Source: Bacteroidales bacterium Phil12 | GTDB lineage: Bacteria; Bacteroidota; Bacteroidia; Bacteroidales; P3 | DNA length: 64,000 nucleotides | Direction of reading: 5' to 3' | Assembly: GCA_002633275.1 (NCBI GenBank) | Contig: NWBO01000053.1 | Span: 246,649-310,648 of the forward strand | Part shown: positions 1 through 8,444 of the stretch, piece after piece | Layout: every line of letters begins with the position of its first letter | Position numbering within the stretch: the first letter of the stretch is position 1 | Notes under the pieces: generated by a model | Databases searched by the model: none | The model's input: only the letters and a program-made list of their open reading frames with translations | What the model was told of the DNA's origin: nothing | Translations under genes and position numbers: made by a program

Positions 1-131
1 TTCACGCAACTACTCTCGGCTTTAAGCACCCTACAACGAACGAAGACGTATTTTTTGAGTCGCAACTGCCAAACGATATGCAAACTGTCATTGAGAAATG
101 GAGAAACTATATCCAAAACAAGAAAGAATAA
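1..131 (+). CDS. RluA-family 23S rRNA pseudouridine synthase, C-terminal end (partial)
   Basis: Reading from base 3, about 42 codons run to a TAA at 129-131; the rest of the gene lies before the window. The residues HATTLGFKHP, then FESQLP about ten residues later and a final alpha-helix with EKWRNYI, match the C-terminal tail of RluA/RluD-type enzymes, where the LGF-HP and F-S-LP blocks are well conserved. These enzymes isomerise uridine to pseudouridine in large-subunit rRNA or tRNA in the cytoplasm. The catalytic Asp region is outside the window, so the exact subfamily cannot be decided. The next gene starts 100 bases downstream on the same strand. Confidence 0.75.
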   Translation, partial: HATTLGFKHPTTNEDVFFESQLPNDMQTVIEKWRNYIQNKKE

Positions 132-231
132 CCAAATAGCAACACCGAGTGCAAAGACATCTATAATAGTAATCAAAACGAAGACCTTTTTTAAGGTATA
201 AAGACAAGAAACTGAAAGATTTTACTGACTG

Positions 232-1275
232 ATGAAAAAACAAAGAAGAGTTATTATAAAAAATTTGATTTTAATCATTGCGGTGGCGTTTGCAAGTTGT
301 GGTAGGAAAAGTGAAAAATTCATCAACGAAACCACCGGCAAGGAAGAGAAGATTGAAATCATACGCTTCGATAAAGAATTATTCGCCGCACCGCAAGGAG
401 ATTTGAAAACATTCTTTGCAAATTTGCAGAAGAAATATCCGGAAGTTATGGCGGTGGATTTGAACGATGCAAGGGCGTTAAAAATGATTAGCGATTTTGT
501 TAGCGACAAATATGTCTCCGATGCTCAAAATATTGTGGAGCGTACATTTCCCGACTTGAAATTCCTTGAAAACGATTTAACCTCAGCTTTTGCCAATCTA
601 AAAAAGCATCATAAACAAACCGTTCTGCCAAAACGCTTCTTCACTCTTATGAGCGTGCCGTCCGACTTCTCAATGGGTTTTGAGGAAAGGACTTACACCA
701 ATGGCGATTACTGTTATATCGCTTTGGATTTGTATTCTTTCCCCGCCATTGGCAAAAATCCTTACTATTCGCAGTTCCCCCAGTATATGACTGCCACCTT
801 ATCGCAAAGGTATATCGTTCCAGATTTTATGCGTATGTACTTAAAAAACGTAACCTACAATAATGCTCCCGATATGCAGATGAATCCCGATGCCACACTG
901 CTTGATTGCATAATCGAAAACGGAAAATACAGTTACATCATAGCCCAAATTCTGCCTTCTTACACTTCTTATGAGATTTTGCGTTACACCAAGGAGCAAG
1001 AACAGTGGTGTCAAAATAACGAAAAAACTATTTGGGCATATATCATACAAGGACGATTGCTCTATGAGAAAGACCGCTCCAAGTTTATGTCTTTAATTGC
1101 CGAAGGTCCTACTTCCAAACCGCTCGGCGACTCACCTGCAAGAGTTGGCAATTACATTGGCTACAATATCGTCAAGAAATTTATGGACAACGAAAGCATT
1201 GGTTTGGATAGTCTTATGAACTTGAATAACTCGCAAATAATTTTGGAAAAATCTAAATATAAGCCGAAAAAATAA
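232..1275 (+). CDS. gldB: GldB-family lipoprotein
   Basis: Encodes 347 residues. A basic start, a hydrophobic stretch (about residues 11-22) and Cys23 in the context AFASC form a lipoprotein signal. Just after it comes the IIRFDKELF block (about residues 43-51), the hallmark of GldB, a lipoprotein first linked to gliding in Flavobacterium and widely conserved in Bacteroidota, including non-gliders. The C-terminal part (YIGYNIVKKFM) also fits the family. GldB is thought to sit in the envelope; its biochemical function is unknown. The gene is alone here, without the usual gldC partner. A 21-bp repeat array begins right after the stop codon and can fold into a hairpin. Family assignment is firm, role in motility is not. 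Confidence 0.8.
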   Translation: MKKQRRVIIKNLILIIAVAFASCGRKSEKFINETTGKEEKIEIIRFDKELFAAPQGDLKTFFANLQKKYPEVMAVDLNDARALKMISDFVSDKYVSDAQNIVERTFPDLKFLENDLTSAFANLKKHHKQTVLPKRFFTLMSVPSDFSMGFEERTYTNGDYCYIALDLYSFPAIGKNPYYSQFPQYMTATLSQRYIVPDFMRMYLKNVTYNNAPDMQMNPDATLLDCIIENGKYSYIIAQILPSYTSYEILRYTKEQEQWCQNNEKTIWAYIIQGRLLYEKDRSKFMSLIAEGPTSKPLGDSPARVGNYIGYNIVKKFMDNESIGLDSLMNLNNSQIILEKSKYKPKK

Positions 1276-1276
1276 T

Positions 1277-1346
1277 GTCCCCAATCAGTGAAATAGTGTT
1301 AAACACTAATTTACTGATTACGGACACTAATTTACCGATTACACTC
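1277..1346. repeat. 21-bp repeat array A1 (3 units)
   Basis: Three 21-bp units start at 1277, 1298 and 1319. The unit is GTTAAACACT followed by AATTTACTGAT, with variants. The first two units are almost reverse complements: AATCAGTGAAATAGTGTT (from 1282) can pair with AACACTAATTTACTGATT (from 1302), with further GTCC/GGAC pairing outside, giving a long imperfect hairpin between two co-directional genes. Confidence 0.9.
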
Positions 1347-1412
1347 AAAAAATTTTACAGGAAACATATAAATGGAAAAAATAAAACATTAAATTAAAAA
1401 ATATTAAACAAA

Positions 1413-3335
1413 ATGAAACCACAATATAAACTTACATTACTGCGCTACCTACTTGCTTTGGCAATACTGTTGCTTACGCAAATCATTTTCTATTTGCTTA
1501 ACACAACGTTATTCAACATAACATCGTTTTCGGATTTTATGAAAATACTGTGGGGTAATATCGTTTTCGCATTATCATCTCTTAGTTTCTATCTTGCCCC
1601 ATTTATTTTATTATCCCTTTTGCCGTTTCCTTTCAAAGACAAAAAAGCATATAGATTAATCACGTCAATATTTTTCTACTTAGCCGTTGAATTTATGACG
1701 ATAATAAACTTAATAGATTGCGGATATTTTCCATTCACATTCAAAAGGATAACGTTCGATATATTCAATTATCTTGGCGTTGGCGGAGATTTCAATTCTC
1801 TGATACCCACCTTTGCAAGGGATTATTGGCACATAATTCTTATATTTATCGCCATAAATTTCGCACTGTATTTCATTGACGGCAAATGGAAAAATAAATT
1901 TTATAAACAAGACCATAGCGACCGCAATGCTTTGTGGTATATCAAACAAAGTATTGTTTTGGTTTTGGTTGCAGGAGTTATGTTTATTTTTCAACGTGGT
2001 GGTTTCCAAACCCGACCAATCGCTCCCATACATGCAAGTTCTTACGCATCGACACAAAACACGGCGTTGGTTTTGAATACCCCTTTTACGTTTTATCGTA
2101 CTATCGGCAAAACGGCTTTGGAGACAAAAAACTATTTCTCGGAAGACGAATTAGCAAAGATATACACGCCTATTTGCCAACCTAACAAAGATATTTGGAC
2201 AGATGATTTGTTTGACACAGTTCCACAAGTCGGTAAGACGAATGTTATGATTATCGTTATCGAATCAATGTCTGCCGAATACACAGGTGTATGCAACAAG
2301 ACAAGCAAGACCTACACTCCTTTCTTAGACTCATTGGCAAAGCACAGCATAGTATTTCAAGGTATGAGCAACGGCAAAAAAAGTATAGACGGAATACCCG
2401 GAATAACCGCTTCAATGCCGCTTTTGAATGAGACACCTTACATTACATCGGCTTACGGAGACAACGAACTGAACTCTATCGCCTCAATTCTTAAACAACA
2501 AGGTTACGCAACGGCATTCTTCCACGGCGGATACAATGGTACTATGAATTTTGACGTGTTTGCTCACCAAGTAGGCTTTGAGCACTACTACGGCAAAGAT
2601 GAATACAACAATAACAACGATTACGACGGCAATTGGGGTATTTTTGATGAGCCGTTTTTGCAATATGTGGCAAAGGTTACCGATACGATGAAACTCCCAT
2701 TCGCTTCAACGATATTCACATTATCGAACCACCCGCCTTATACGATTCCTTCTCAGCATAAAAACCGCTTCGATAAAGGTACTCTTAGCTATCACGAAAC
2801 GGTTGGCTATACCGATTACGCTTTAAGGAAATTCTTCAATACGGCAAAGAAACAAGATTGGTTCAAAAACACTATATTTGTCATAACGGCAGACCATAGT
2901 GCCCTTAACTCAACCAAAGAGTTTAAGACAGAATTAGGGCAGTATCGTATTCCTATAATCATTTACTCGCCTATGCTTAAACAAGGAAAACAAAGCAATA
3001 TCATTATGCAACAGATTGATATTATGCCTACGCTTTGCGATATGTTACATTACGATAAACCTGTCTTTTCTTTTGGAAAGAGTATCTTTGACAAATTTCC
3101 ACACTACTATATTCTTTATTCCAACGGCGAATACATACTTATGCTTAACGGTTTTGTGAGCAAGTATAGAGAAGGTTTTGAAACGCAGTTGTTCAACGCC
3201 AAAACCGATCCCGATATGAAACATAATATTGCTAAGGAAAATAAAAACCTTACGGATTATCATACTCGTTTGACAAAGGCAATAATTCAACAATACAACA
3301 ACAGATTGATTAGAAATCAAACCATAGTGAAATAG
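1413..3335 (+). CDS. LtaS-like membrane sulfatase / phosphoglycerol transferase
   Basis: 640 residues. About five hydrophobic segments in the first 200 residues anchor it in the inner membrane; the rest is a periplasmic alkaline-phosphatase-fold sulfatase domain. Visible active-site elements are the metal-binding Glu in VIVIESMSAEYTG (about residue 283), the nucleophile region NGKKSIDGIPGI (Ser or Thr near 327), and TADHS (about 493) with a late conserved His. The family includes lipoteichoic acid synthase and the MdoB/OpgB phosphoglycerol transferases, which move glycerol-phosphate or phosphoethanolamine groups onto envelope glycans or lipids. The substrate here is unknown; Bacteroidota have no classical lipoteichoic acid. 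A diacylglycerol-kinase-like gene follows 64 bases later, so diacylglycerol released by such a transfer could be recycled, but that is inference. Confidence 0.85.
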   Translation: MKPQYKLTLLRYLLALAILLLTQIIFYLLNTTLFNITSFSDFMKILWGNIVFALSSLSFYLAPFILLSLLPFPFKDKKAYRLITSIFFYLAVEFMTIINLIDCGYFPFTFKRITFDIFNYLGVGGDFNSLIPTFARDYWHIILIFIAINFALYFIDGKWKNKFYKQDHSDRNALWYIKQSIVLVLVAGVMFIFQRGGFQTRPIAPIHASSYASTQNTALVLNTPFTFYRTIGKTALETKNYFSEDELAKIYTPICQPNKDIWTDDLFDTVPQVGKTNVMIIVIESMSAEYTGVCNKTSKTYTPFLDSLAKHSIVFQGMSNGKKSIDGIPGITASMPLLNETPYITSAYGDNELNSIASILKQQGYATAFFHGGYNGTMNFDVFAHQVGFEHYYGKDEYNNNNDYDGNWGIFDEPFLQYVAKVTDTMKLPFASTIFTLSNHPPYTIPSQHKNRFDKGTLSYHETVGYTDYALRKFFNTAKKQDWFKNTIFVITADHSALNSTKEFKTELGQYRIPIIIYSPMLKQGKQSNIIMQQIDIMPTLCDMLHYDKPVFSFGKSIFDKFPHYYILYSNGEYILMLNGFVSKYREGFETQLFNAKTDPDMKHNIAKENKNLTDYHTRLTKAIIQQYNNRLIRNQTIVK

Positions 3336-3399
3336 TATGAGAAGAAGTTTTGTTCAATAGGCTTGTAGAATTACGGTATAATGATTAAAAAGAAACGAA

Positions 3400-4365
3400 A
3401 TGAAAGAGAATATACTTATTATAATCAATCCCGTATCGGGAATAGGCAGGCAAAAGACTGTTGAAAGGCATTTGGAGATGTTTTTGAATAAAGACAGATT
3501 CGATTACCAAATAGCCTATACGGAGTATGCTCATCACGCAACAGAAATAGCACGAAAAGCTACCACACAGAATTTTGATATGGTTGTTGCGGTTGGTGGC
3601 GACGGCAGTATCAATGACTGCGTAAGGGGATTGATTGGCAGCCACGTCAAATTGGGTATAATTCCTGCCGGTAGCGGTAACGGACTTGCTCGCTGCTTAC
3701 ATATTCCTCTCAGTATCGATAAAGCAATTGAAGTTATCAACAACTGCAATTCCATCAATATGGATACGGTCAATGTCAATGGCATTCCTTACGCTTCTAT
3801 CGCAGGTGTGGGCTTTGACGCCCTTATCGCAAAACAATTTACGGGCAATACAACAAGGGGGTTTAAGACTTATCTGAAACTTGTCTTGCAAGACTACCTT
3901 AACTACAAACCTAAAAAATACAAATTGTTTATAGACAATCAAGAGATAGAAAGCGAAGCCTTGTTTATCTCTTTTGCCAATTCCAATCAATTTGGTTACA
4001 ACGCCGTTGTGGCTCCAAAAGCTTGCGTTAATGACGGATTGTTGGACGTTAGCATTGTTAAAAAAGTTCCTTTGGCGTTGGCGATTTTGGTTGTGCAGTT
4101 TATGTTTTTCAGAAACTTCGACAAAAGTTTATATGTCAATACCTACACTGCCAAGAACGTAAGAGTTGAAGGTTTTGAGGACGGTCTGTTGAATTTGGAC
4201 GGAGAAGCTGTGGAGATAAAGAACAGCACATTGGAGTTTTCTATCAATCCGGCATCGCTCAACGTTATAATTCCTGACGAAAACCGCAGCGAAGTATTCC
4301 CCGGCGAAGCCAAAATTCAAGAATTAATCAAACAGATAAAAGAAAAATTGCAGTTACCTTTATAA
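3400..4365 (+). CDS. YegS/DagK-family lipid kinase
   Basis: 321 residues, the usual length of this family. The nucleotide-binding signature VVAVGGDGSINDCV lies near residues 63-76 and GIIPAGSGNGLARCL near 87-101; the second half forms the beta-rich lipid-binding domain (LLDVSIV, LLNLDGEAVE). Relatives phosphorylate diacylglycerol, sphingosine-type bases or phosphatidylglycerol using ATP at the inner membrane face. The choice between these cannot be made from sequence alone; Bacteroidota make sphingolipids, so a sphingoid substrate is possible. It follows the LtaS-like gene closely and probably shares its transcript. Downstream lies a five-unit 21-bp repeat array. Confidence 0.85.
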   Translation: MKENILIIINPVSGIGRQKTVERHLEMFLNKDRFDYQIAYTEYAHHATEIARKATTQNFDMVVAVGGDGSINDCVRGLIGSHVKLGIIPAGSGNGLARCLHIPLSIDKAIEVINNCNSINMDTVNVNGIPYASIAGVGFDALIAKQFTGNTTRGFKTYLKLVLQDYLNYKPKKYKLFIDNQEIESEALFISFANSNQFGYNAVVAPKACVNDGLLDVSIVKKVPLALAILVVQFMFFRNFDKSLYVNTYTAKNVRVEGFEDGLLNLDGEAVEIKNSTLEFSINPASLNVIIPDENRSEVFPGEAKIQELIKQIKEKLQLPL

Positions 4366-4387
4366 TATTTCACAACATTTTATTAAT

Positions 4388-4492
4388 GTGAGACATCAAC
4401 AAATCAATATGAGTGATTAGCAAATTAGTGTTAAACATTAGTAAATCAGTGTGAGTGATTAATAAATTGATGTTAAACACTAATATAGCAGT
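4388..4492. repeat. 21-bp repeat array A2 (5 units)
   Basis: Five consecutive 21-bp units start at 4388, 4409, 4430, 4451 and 4472. Each has a variable first half (GTGAGACATC, ATGAGTGATT, GTTAAACATT, GTGAGTGATT, GTTAAACACT) and a conserved second half close to AATAAATTAGT. The array runs up to 40 bases before the start of the SUI1 gene and reads through as open frame, which creates a false upstream start at 4455. Confidence 0.95.
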
Positions 4493-4532
4493 TATTGAAA
4501 ATAAGAAAAATATAAAAATATATACATTTATT

Positions 4533-4889
4533 ATGGGCAAAAACAAAATAAATACTCTGTCGGATTTATCTTCTTTGAACGTGGTTTATTCCACCAATCC
4601 CGATTATGATTTTAGCCAAGAGACTCCAACAATTGAAACCTTACCTAATAAGCAACAAAAACTCTATGTTTCTCTTGACAAAAAGCAACGTGGCGGCAAG
4701 AAAGTTACACTTGTGGAAAATTTCATCGGCTCAGACGAGGATTTGAACACTTTGGGCAAAATGCTTAAAACCAAATGCGGTGTCGGTGGTGCTGTCAAAG
4801 ACGGCGTTATATTGATTCAAGGAGATTTCAGAGATAGAGTCTTCGATATTTTGACTACACTTGAATACCAAGTCAAACGAAAAGGTTAG
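4533..4889 (+). CDS. SUI1/YciH-family translation initiation factor
   Basis: 118 residues from ATG 4533. The core KKQRGGKKVTLVENF (about residues 47-61), KMLKTKCGVGGAV and IQGDFRDRVFDIL is the SUI1/eIF1 fold signature; bacterial YciH proteins of this family affect start-site fidelity and translation under stress. The open frame continues upstream to 4455, but those residues are translated 21-bp repeat units, and the family starts near the chosen Met. The gene ends in a convergent arrangement with tnaA; a minus-strand terminator hairpin begins 45 bases downstream. Confidence 0.85.
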   Translation: MGKNKINTLSDLSSLNVVYSTNPDYDFSQETPTIETLPNKQQKLYVSLDKKQRGGKKVTLVENFIGSDEDLNTLGKMLKTKCGVGGAVKDGVILIQGDFRDRVFDILTTLEYQVKRKG

Positions 4890-4925
4890 CAAATAAAAAA
4901 TACTTTTGTTTTTATTAAAAAGCAA

Positions 4926-5022
4926 TAAAAAAGTGCGAGCCATAAAGAACGGCTCGCAACAAAAAAATGAATGTAAAAATGATGATAATTTAATAGCTGT
5001 GATAGACACAACTATATGATTT
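4926..5022 (-). ncRNA. Candidate small RNA of about 95 nt downstream of tnaA
   Basis: On the minus strand a complete Bacteroidota promoter (TTTG at 5061-5058, 21-base spacer, TAAATTTG at 5036-5029) is followed about 65 bases later by a strong intrinsic terminator (stem 4958-4934, then a T run). No ATG-started reading frame lies between them. The predicted transcript starts near 5022 and ends near 4926. It lies beyond the tnaA terminator, so it is not simply the tnaA tail unless read-through occurs. No known RNA family is recognised. Confidence 0.45.
4934..4958 (-). terminator. Intrinsic terminator
   Basis: TGCGAGCC (4934-4941) and GGCTCGCA (4951-4958) form a perfect 8-bp stem with a 9-base loop. 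On the minus strand it is followed by CTTTTTT, so it works in the minus direction. It ends the candidate small RNA. Confidence 0.8.
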
Positions 5023-5028
5023 CGGATT

Positions 5029-5061
5029 GCAAATTTAATACGTTTTTATCATTCCACCAAA
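5029..5061 (-). promoter_or_regulatory. Promoter of the candidate small RNA
   Basis: On the minus strand TTTG (5061-5058) and TAAATTTG (5036-5029) are 21 bases apart, matching the Bacteroidota -33/-7 consensus. No gene starts downstream of it. Confidence 0.55.
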
Positions 5062-5078
5062 ATATTTTTTATCAAAAT

Positions 5079-5088
5079 CCCCCCCCCC
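5079..5088. repeat. Ten-C homopolymer tract
   Basis: Ten consecutive C bases in an AT-rich intergenic region, preceded by AAAAT and followed by TACCCGCAATGCG. A nine-C tract at 63231 has a very similar surround (AAAAAT, then TCCTACGCAGG). Such tracts are prone to slipped-strand length change. Confidence 0.9.
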
Positions 5089-5121
5089 TACCCGCAATGC
5101 GTTGATTTACAGTACAAAAAA

Positions 5122-5161
5122 TTTGCGTCAAAAAATGTAACATATACTTTTTTGACGCAAA
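5122..5161 (-). terminator. tnaA terminator
   Basis: TTTGCGTCAAAAAA (5122-5135) and TTTTTTGACGCAAA (5148-5161) form a perfect 14-bp inverted repeat with a 12-base loop. On the minus strand it is followed by a T run. It starts 25 bases after the tnaA stop. Confidence 0.75.
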
Positions 5162-5186
5162 TCAACTATATTAAAACGCTATTTTC

Positions 5187-6563
5187 TTAACCTAAGCGTT
5201 TCAATTGAACTGTAAAATGACGCATCAATGGTGCTTCCCATACGATTTCCACACCTCTTTTGATTTCGTTTCTACGATCATAAACGTTCTTCAATGCTGC
5301 TGCAATAACGTCCATGTGATTGTTTGTATAGACTCTTCTTGGTATGCACAATCTCAATAAATCCAATCCTTCAAAACGATTTTCTCTTGTAACAGGATCA
5401 CGATCCGCAACCATATATCCTATCTCGCAAGCACGAACACCTGCTTCCAAATACAATTCGCAAGTAAGCGTTTGTCCAGGAAATTCTTCTTTTGGAATTT
5501 GGTCTAATACCTTATCGGCATCAACAAATATTGCATGTCCGCCGGCAGGTCTTTGGTAAGGGATTCCATATTCGTCCAATTTAGCTGCCAAATACTGAAC
5601 TTGTTTGATACGTGTTTCAAGCATATCAAACTCTGTATTTTCGTCCAAACCTTGTGCTATTGCGTTCAAGTCTCTACCGTTCAAACCGCCGTATGTGATA
5701 TAGCCCTCGAATGGAATGCAGAATAATTTGCAACCTTCAAACCATTCTTTTTTTCTTGTTGCGATAAAACCACCCATATTAACTATGGCGTCTTTCTTAC
5801 AAGACATTGTAGCAGCATCTGCATCTGCATACATTTCCAATACAATCTCTTTGATGGTTTTATTTTCGTAGCCTTTTTCTCTTGTTTTGATAAAATAAGC
5901 GTTCTCTGCAAAACGAGCGGAGTCCATAACCACCGGAACATTGTATTTATGGCATAAAGCACATGTTGCTTTAATGTTTTCCATACTTACAGGCTGACCC
6001 CCGACAGTATTGTTGGTAACGGTAAGTACCATAAACGGAACATTGCCTTTATTCTCGGTAAGCACTTGCTCCAATTTTGCCAAATCAACGTTACCTTTGA
6101 AAGGCACTTCTTTTTGAGTGTCTTTTGCGTCCAATGTTGTTACGTCGATAGCTTTTGCTTTACGTGATTCGATATGACCCTTGGTAGTATCGAAATGTGC
6201 GTTGCCAGGTATAACGTTACCTTCTTTTACAAGATATGAAAACAACACATTTTCGGCTGCACGACCTTGGTGAGTAGGGATAATATAATCCAAGCCGAAG
6301 ATTTTCTTCACCATATTTTCAAACTTATAAAAAGATGTGGCACCTGCATAGGATTCATCGCCTAACATCATCGCCGACCATTGTTCTTGCGACATAGCAC
6401 CCGTTCCCGAGTCTGTCAAAAGGTCAATATAAACTTGCTCTGATTTTAGTTGAAATACATTGTAATGAGCTTCTTTCAACCATTGCTCTCTTTGTTCTCT
6501 TGTGGATTTTCTAAGAGGTTCCACCATCTTGATTTTCCAACTTTCTGCGAAAGGTAATTCCAT
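5187..6563 (-). CDS. tnaA: Tryptophanase
   Basis: 458 residues, full length for the beta-eliminating lyase family. It splits L-tryptophan into indole, pyruvate and ammonia using pyridoxal phosphate in the cytoplasm. The N-terminal half looks as much like tyrosine phenol-lyase (YIDLLTDSGTGAMS, PTHQGRAAEN), but two deciding positions are of tryptophanase type: FDTTKGH carries the Asp where tyrosine phenol-lyase has Thr124, and RACEIG carries the Ile where tyrosine phenol-lyase has Arg381. The PLP lysine is in SCKKDAIVNMGG (about residue 258); VVMDSARFAENAYF holds the cofactor-ring Asp. It is a single-gene unit with its own terminator hairpin 25 bases after the stop. No clear -7 box lies close upstream, so a long leader is possible. 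Confidence 0.93.
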   Translation of the reverse strand: MELPFAESWKIKMVEPLRKSTREQREQWLKEAHYNVFQLKSEQVYIDLLTDSGTGAMSQEQWSAMMLGDESYAGATSFYKFENMVKKIFGLDYIIPTHQGRAAENVLFSYLVKEGNVIPGNAHFDTTKGHIESRKAKAIDVTTLDAKDTQKEVPFKGNVDLAKLEQVLTENKGNVPFMVLTVTNNTVGGQPVSMENIKATCALCHKYNVPVVMDSARFAENAYFIKTREKGYENKTIKEIVLEMYADADAATMSCKKDAIVNMGGFIATRKKEWFEGCKLFCIPFEGYITYGGLNGRDLNAIAQGLDENTEFDMLETRIKQVQYLAAKLDEYGIPYQRPAGGHAIFVDADKVLDQIPKEEFPGQTLTCELYLEAGVRACEIGYMVADRDPVTRENRFEGLDLLRLCIPRRVYTNNHMDVIAAALKNVYDRRNEIKRGVEIVWEAPLMRHFTVQLKRLG

Positions 6564-6719
6564 AATGTTAAATGTTTTATATTATTAATATGTTACTAAA
6601 CTGCTAATCTGTTTTTGTTCGATTGTTTTACTTTTTGGTCTTCGTTTTTTGTCTTTTGCCAAGTAAAACAATCCGAATATTTGACAAACGAAATTTTCAA
6701 GTGTTTTTGCTATTCTGAT

Positions 6720-6773
6720 GTTTAACACTATTTGATTAGTGTTAAACAAAAAAATACCAATGTGAGTGATTAA
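6720..6773. repeat. 21-bp repeat array A3 (2-3 units)
   Basis: Units begin at 6720 (GTTTAACACT...), 6741 (GTTAAACAAA...) and 6762 (GTGAGTGATT...), the last degenerate. The array lies about 160 bases before the tnaA start, inside its probable leader or promoter region. Confidence 0.85.
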
Positions 6774-6782
6774 AAGAACCTA

Positions 6783-7048
6783 TCCAATTCTTTTATATTT
6801 AAGAAGTCGTGAGAAATAAACTCCTTGTGGTTGTATGTTTTATATTTATTCATTCAAAAAATTTTTAACGAACAACGGCATAATTCTTTCCAATCCCACA
6901 ACCTCGAATGCCGTAATTTTGTCCGTTTTATCAATTAACGGCTGCAAATTTACACTTTTTGAATTAATCTACCAAATATTTCAAGAACTTTTATTCGAAA
7001 AATTTATTTGTTTAAGTGAAAACTTTTGGTGTTTTGAAGAAATAAACG
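6783..7048. other. Intergenic stretch with a possible gene remnant
   Basis: The minus strand has an open run of 32 codons from about 6944 to a TAA at 6846-6848 whose residues (ITAFEVVGLERIMPLFVKNF) look protein-like but have no ATG near the beginning. A minus-strand TAAATTTG box (6952-6945) sits at its head. It may be the end of a decayed gene or a leader of tnaA transcription. It holds no Trp codon, unlike the known TnaC leader peptide. Nothing else was recognised here. Confidence 0.3.
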
Positions 7049-7056
7049 TAATTTTG
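7025..7056 (+). promoter_or_regulatory. Promoter of the M64 peptidase gene
   Basis: TTTG (7025-7028), 20-base spacer, TAATTTTG (7049-7056), the Bacteroidota promoter form, 49 bases before the start codon. Confidence 0.7.
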
Positions 7057-7105
7057 CAGGGTAAAATTTTTAACAACAGCATTAAGCAAAAAACAATTCA
7101 TACAA

Positions 7106-8386
7106 ATGAAAATCAAAACAATAATAGCATTTACATTAATTATGCTGCCATTTTTGTGTTTGGCACAATACGATAAATATTTCACCAATACGGGACTTAG
7201 AATAGACTACTCGCACTCGGGAAGAGTGGGCATAGATTATTTTACAATCGAACAATTAATCGAAATACCATATTTCTCGGATTCGCATACCAATTTGATT
7301 GACAAAACAAACAACGGAGCGTATTTGATAAGCCTTTACGACAAACAAACAAAGCAACTGATATTCTCCAAAGGTGTTTCATCACTTTTCAATGAGTGGT
7401 TGAGTATGGACGAAGCGAAAAATATGTGCGGAAATTTTGAAGAAGTTGTCGTTGTACCCTATCCGAAAAATGAAGTAGAGATTGCCTTTTCGGTAAGAGA
7501 CAGCGTAAATAATTGGAAAGAGGTCGCACGATACGAGATTGACAAAAATGAAATTCGCGGAGTGGAGTTCTTCGGCAATAAAGCCAAGCCGTCGCACCCG
7601 AAAGTGATTACGCTAAACAAAACACAGAGAAAAGTCGAACAAAGAGTGGATTTGGTTCTTATTCCTGTGGGTTACACACATAGCGAGAAGAAAAAAATGA
7701 TGCAAGACCTTAAATCCATGACCGAATATATGTTTTCCGAAGAGCCTTACAAAAGTTTGAAAGATAAAATAGAGATAACCGCCGTTGAAAGATATGCAAA
7801 GCAAAGCGGTATCGGTGGTTTGAAAGACTCAAAAGTTACTCAAAGCGATTTGGGTGTTGTTTATAATACATTCGGCTCGCCTCGTTATATAATGACACGT
7901 AATCTTTGGGAATTGTATGATGTGGTCGATGAAGTGCCGTGCGATGCTATGATTTTGGTATGTAACGACAGCATTTACGGAGGTGGCGGTATCTATAATT
8001 ACTATGCAACCTGTTATATGGGAAGCAAAAGCAAGGAAGTGATTGTACATGAATTTTCTCATAGTTTCGCCGGCCTTGGCGATGAATACGCAGACAATGA
8101 CTCTCAGGCGGGAGTTACTTCTTCCAAAGTCGAACCTTACGAAAACAATGTTACCACCTTGGTCGATTTTTCCAAAAAGTGGGGAGAGATGATTGATAAA
8201 GACACTCCTATTCCTACACCTGCAACCAAGCAATACGAAAACAAAGTCGGCGTGTTTGAAGGTGCAGCATATATGGGCAAAGGATTTTATCGTCCTTACC
8301 AACACTGTATGATGAGAGACCTGACTCCGTTTTGTCCTGTCTGCACAAAATCCATTATCGACATAGTAAATATGTATTGCGAGTAG
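7106..8386 (+). CDS. Secreted M64-family metallopeptidase
   Basis: 426 residues with a typical signal peptide (hydrophobic core ending LCLAQ, about residue 20). The zinc signature VIVHEFSHSFAGLGDEYAD lies near residues 311-329: HEFSH gives two His ligands and the catalytic Glu, and the GLGDEY block that follows is characteristic of the M64 (IgA peptidase) family common in gut Bacteroidota. The N-terminal 130 residues form a beta domain seen in the family. A Cys-rich end (QHCMMRDLTPFCPVCTKSI) probably makes disulfides. The protein should act outside the inner membrane. The substrate is unknown; cleavage of IgA applies only to the family's founding members. A strong promoter precedes it, and the glutaminyl cyclase gene follows 58 bases later. 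Confidence 0.85.
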   Translation: MKIKTIIAFTLIMLPFLCLAQYDKYFTNTGLRIDYSHSGRVGIDYFTIEQLIEIPYFSDSHTNLIDKTNNGAYLISLYDKQTKQLIFSKGVSSLFNEWLSMDEAKNMCGNFEEVVVVPYPKNEVEIAFSVRDSVNNWKEVARYEIDKNEIRGVEFFGNKAKPSHPKVITLNKTQRKVEQRVDLVLIPVGYTHSEKKKMMQDLKSMTEYMFSEEPYKSLKDKIEITAVERYAKQSGIGGLKDSKVTQSDLGVVYNTFGSPRYIMTRNLWELYDVVDEVPCDAMILVCNDSIYGGGGIYNYYATCYMGSKSKEVIVHEFSHSFAGLGDEYADNDSQAGVTSSKVEPYENNVTTLVDFSKKWGEMIDKDTPIPTPATKQYENKVGVFEGAAYMGKGFYRPYQHCMMRDLTPFCPVCTKSIIDIVNMYCE

Positions 8387-8444
8387 AAAGGAAAAACAAT
8401 AATCTCAAAAAATTAGAGTTTTCATTAATAAAGAGTTCAAAGAA

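Noticed and set aside
4455..4532. Longer N-terminus of the SUI1 protein
   Set aside because: The residues are translated 21-bp repeat units; the domain starts after ATG 4533.
5187..6563. Tyrosine phenol-lyase instead of tryptophanase
   Set aside because: Overall likeness is mixed, but the Asp in FDTTKGH and the Ile in RACEIG are tryptophanase-type at the positions that decide substrate.
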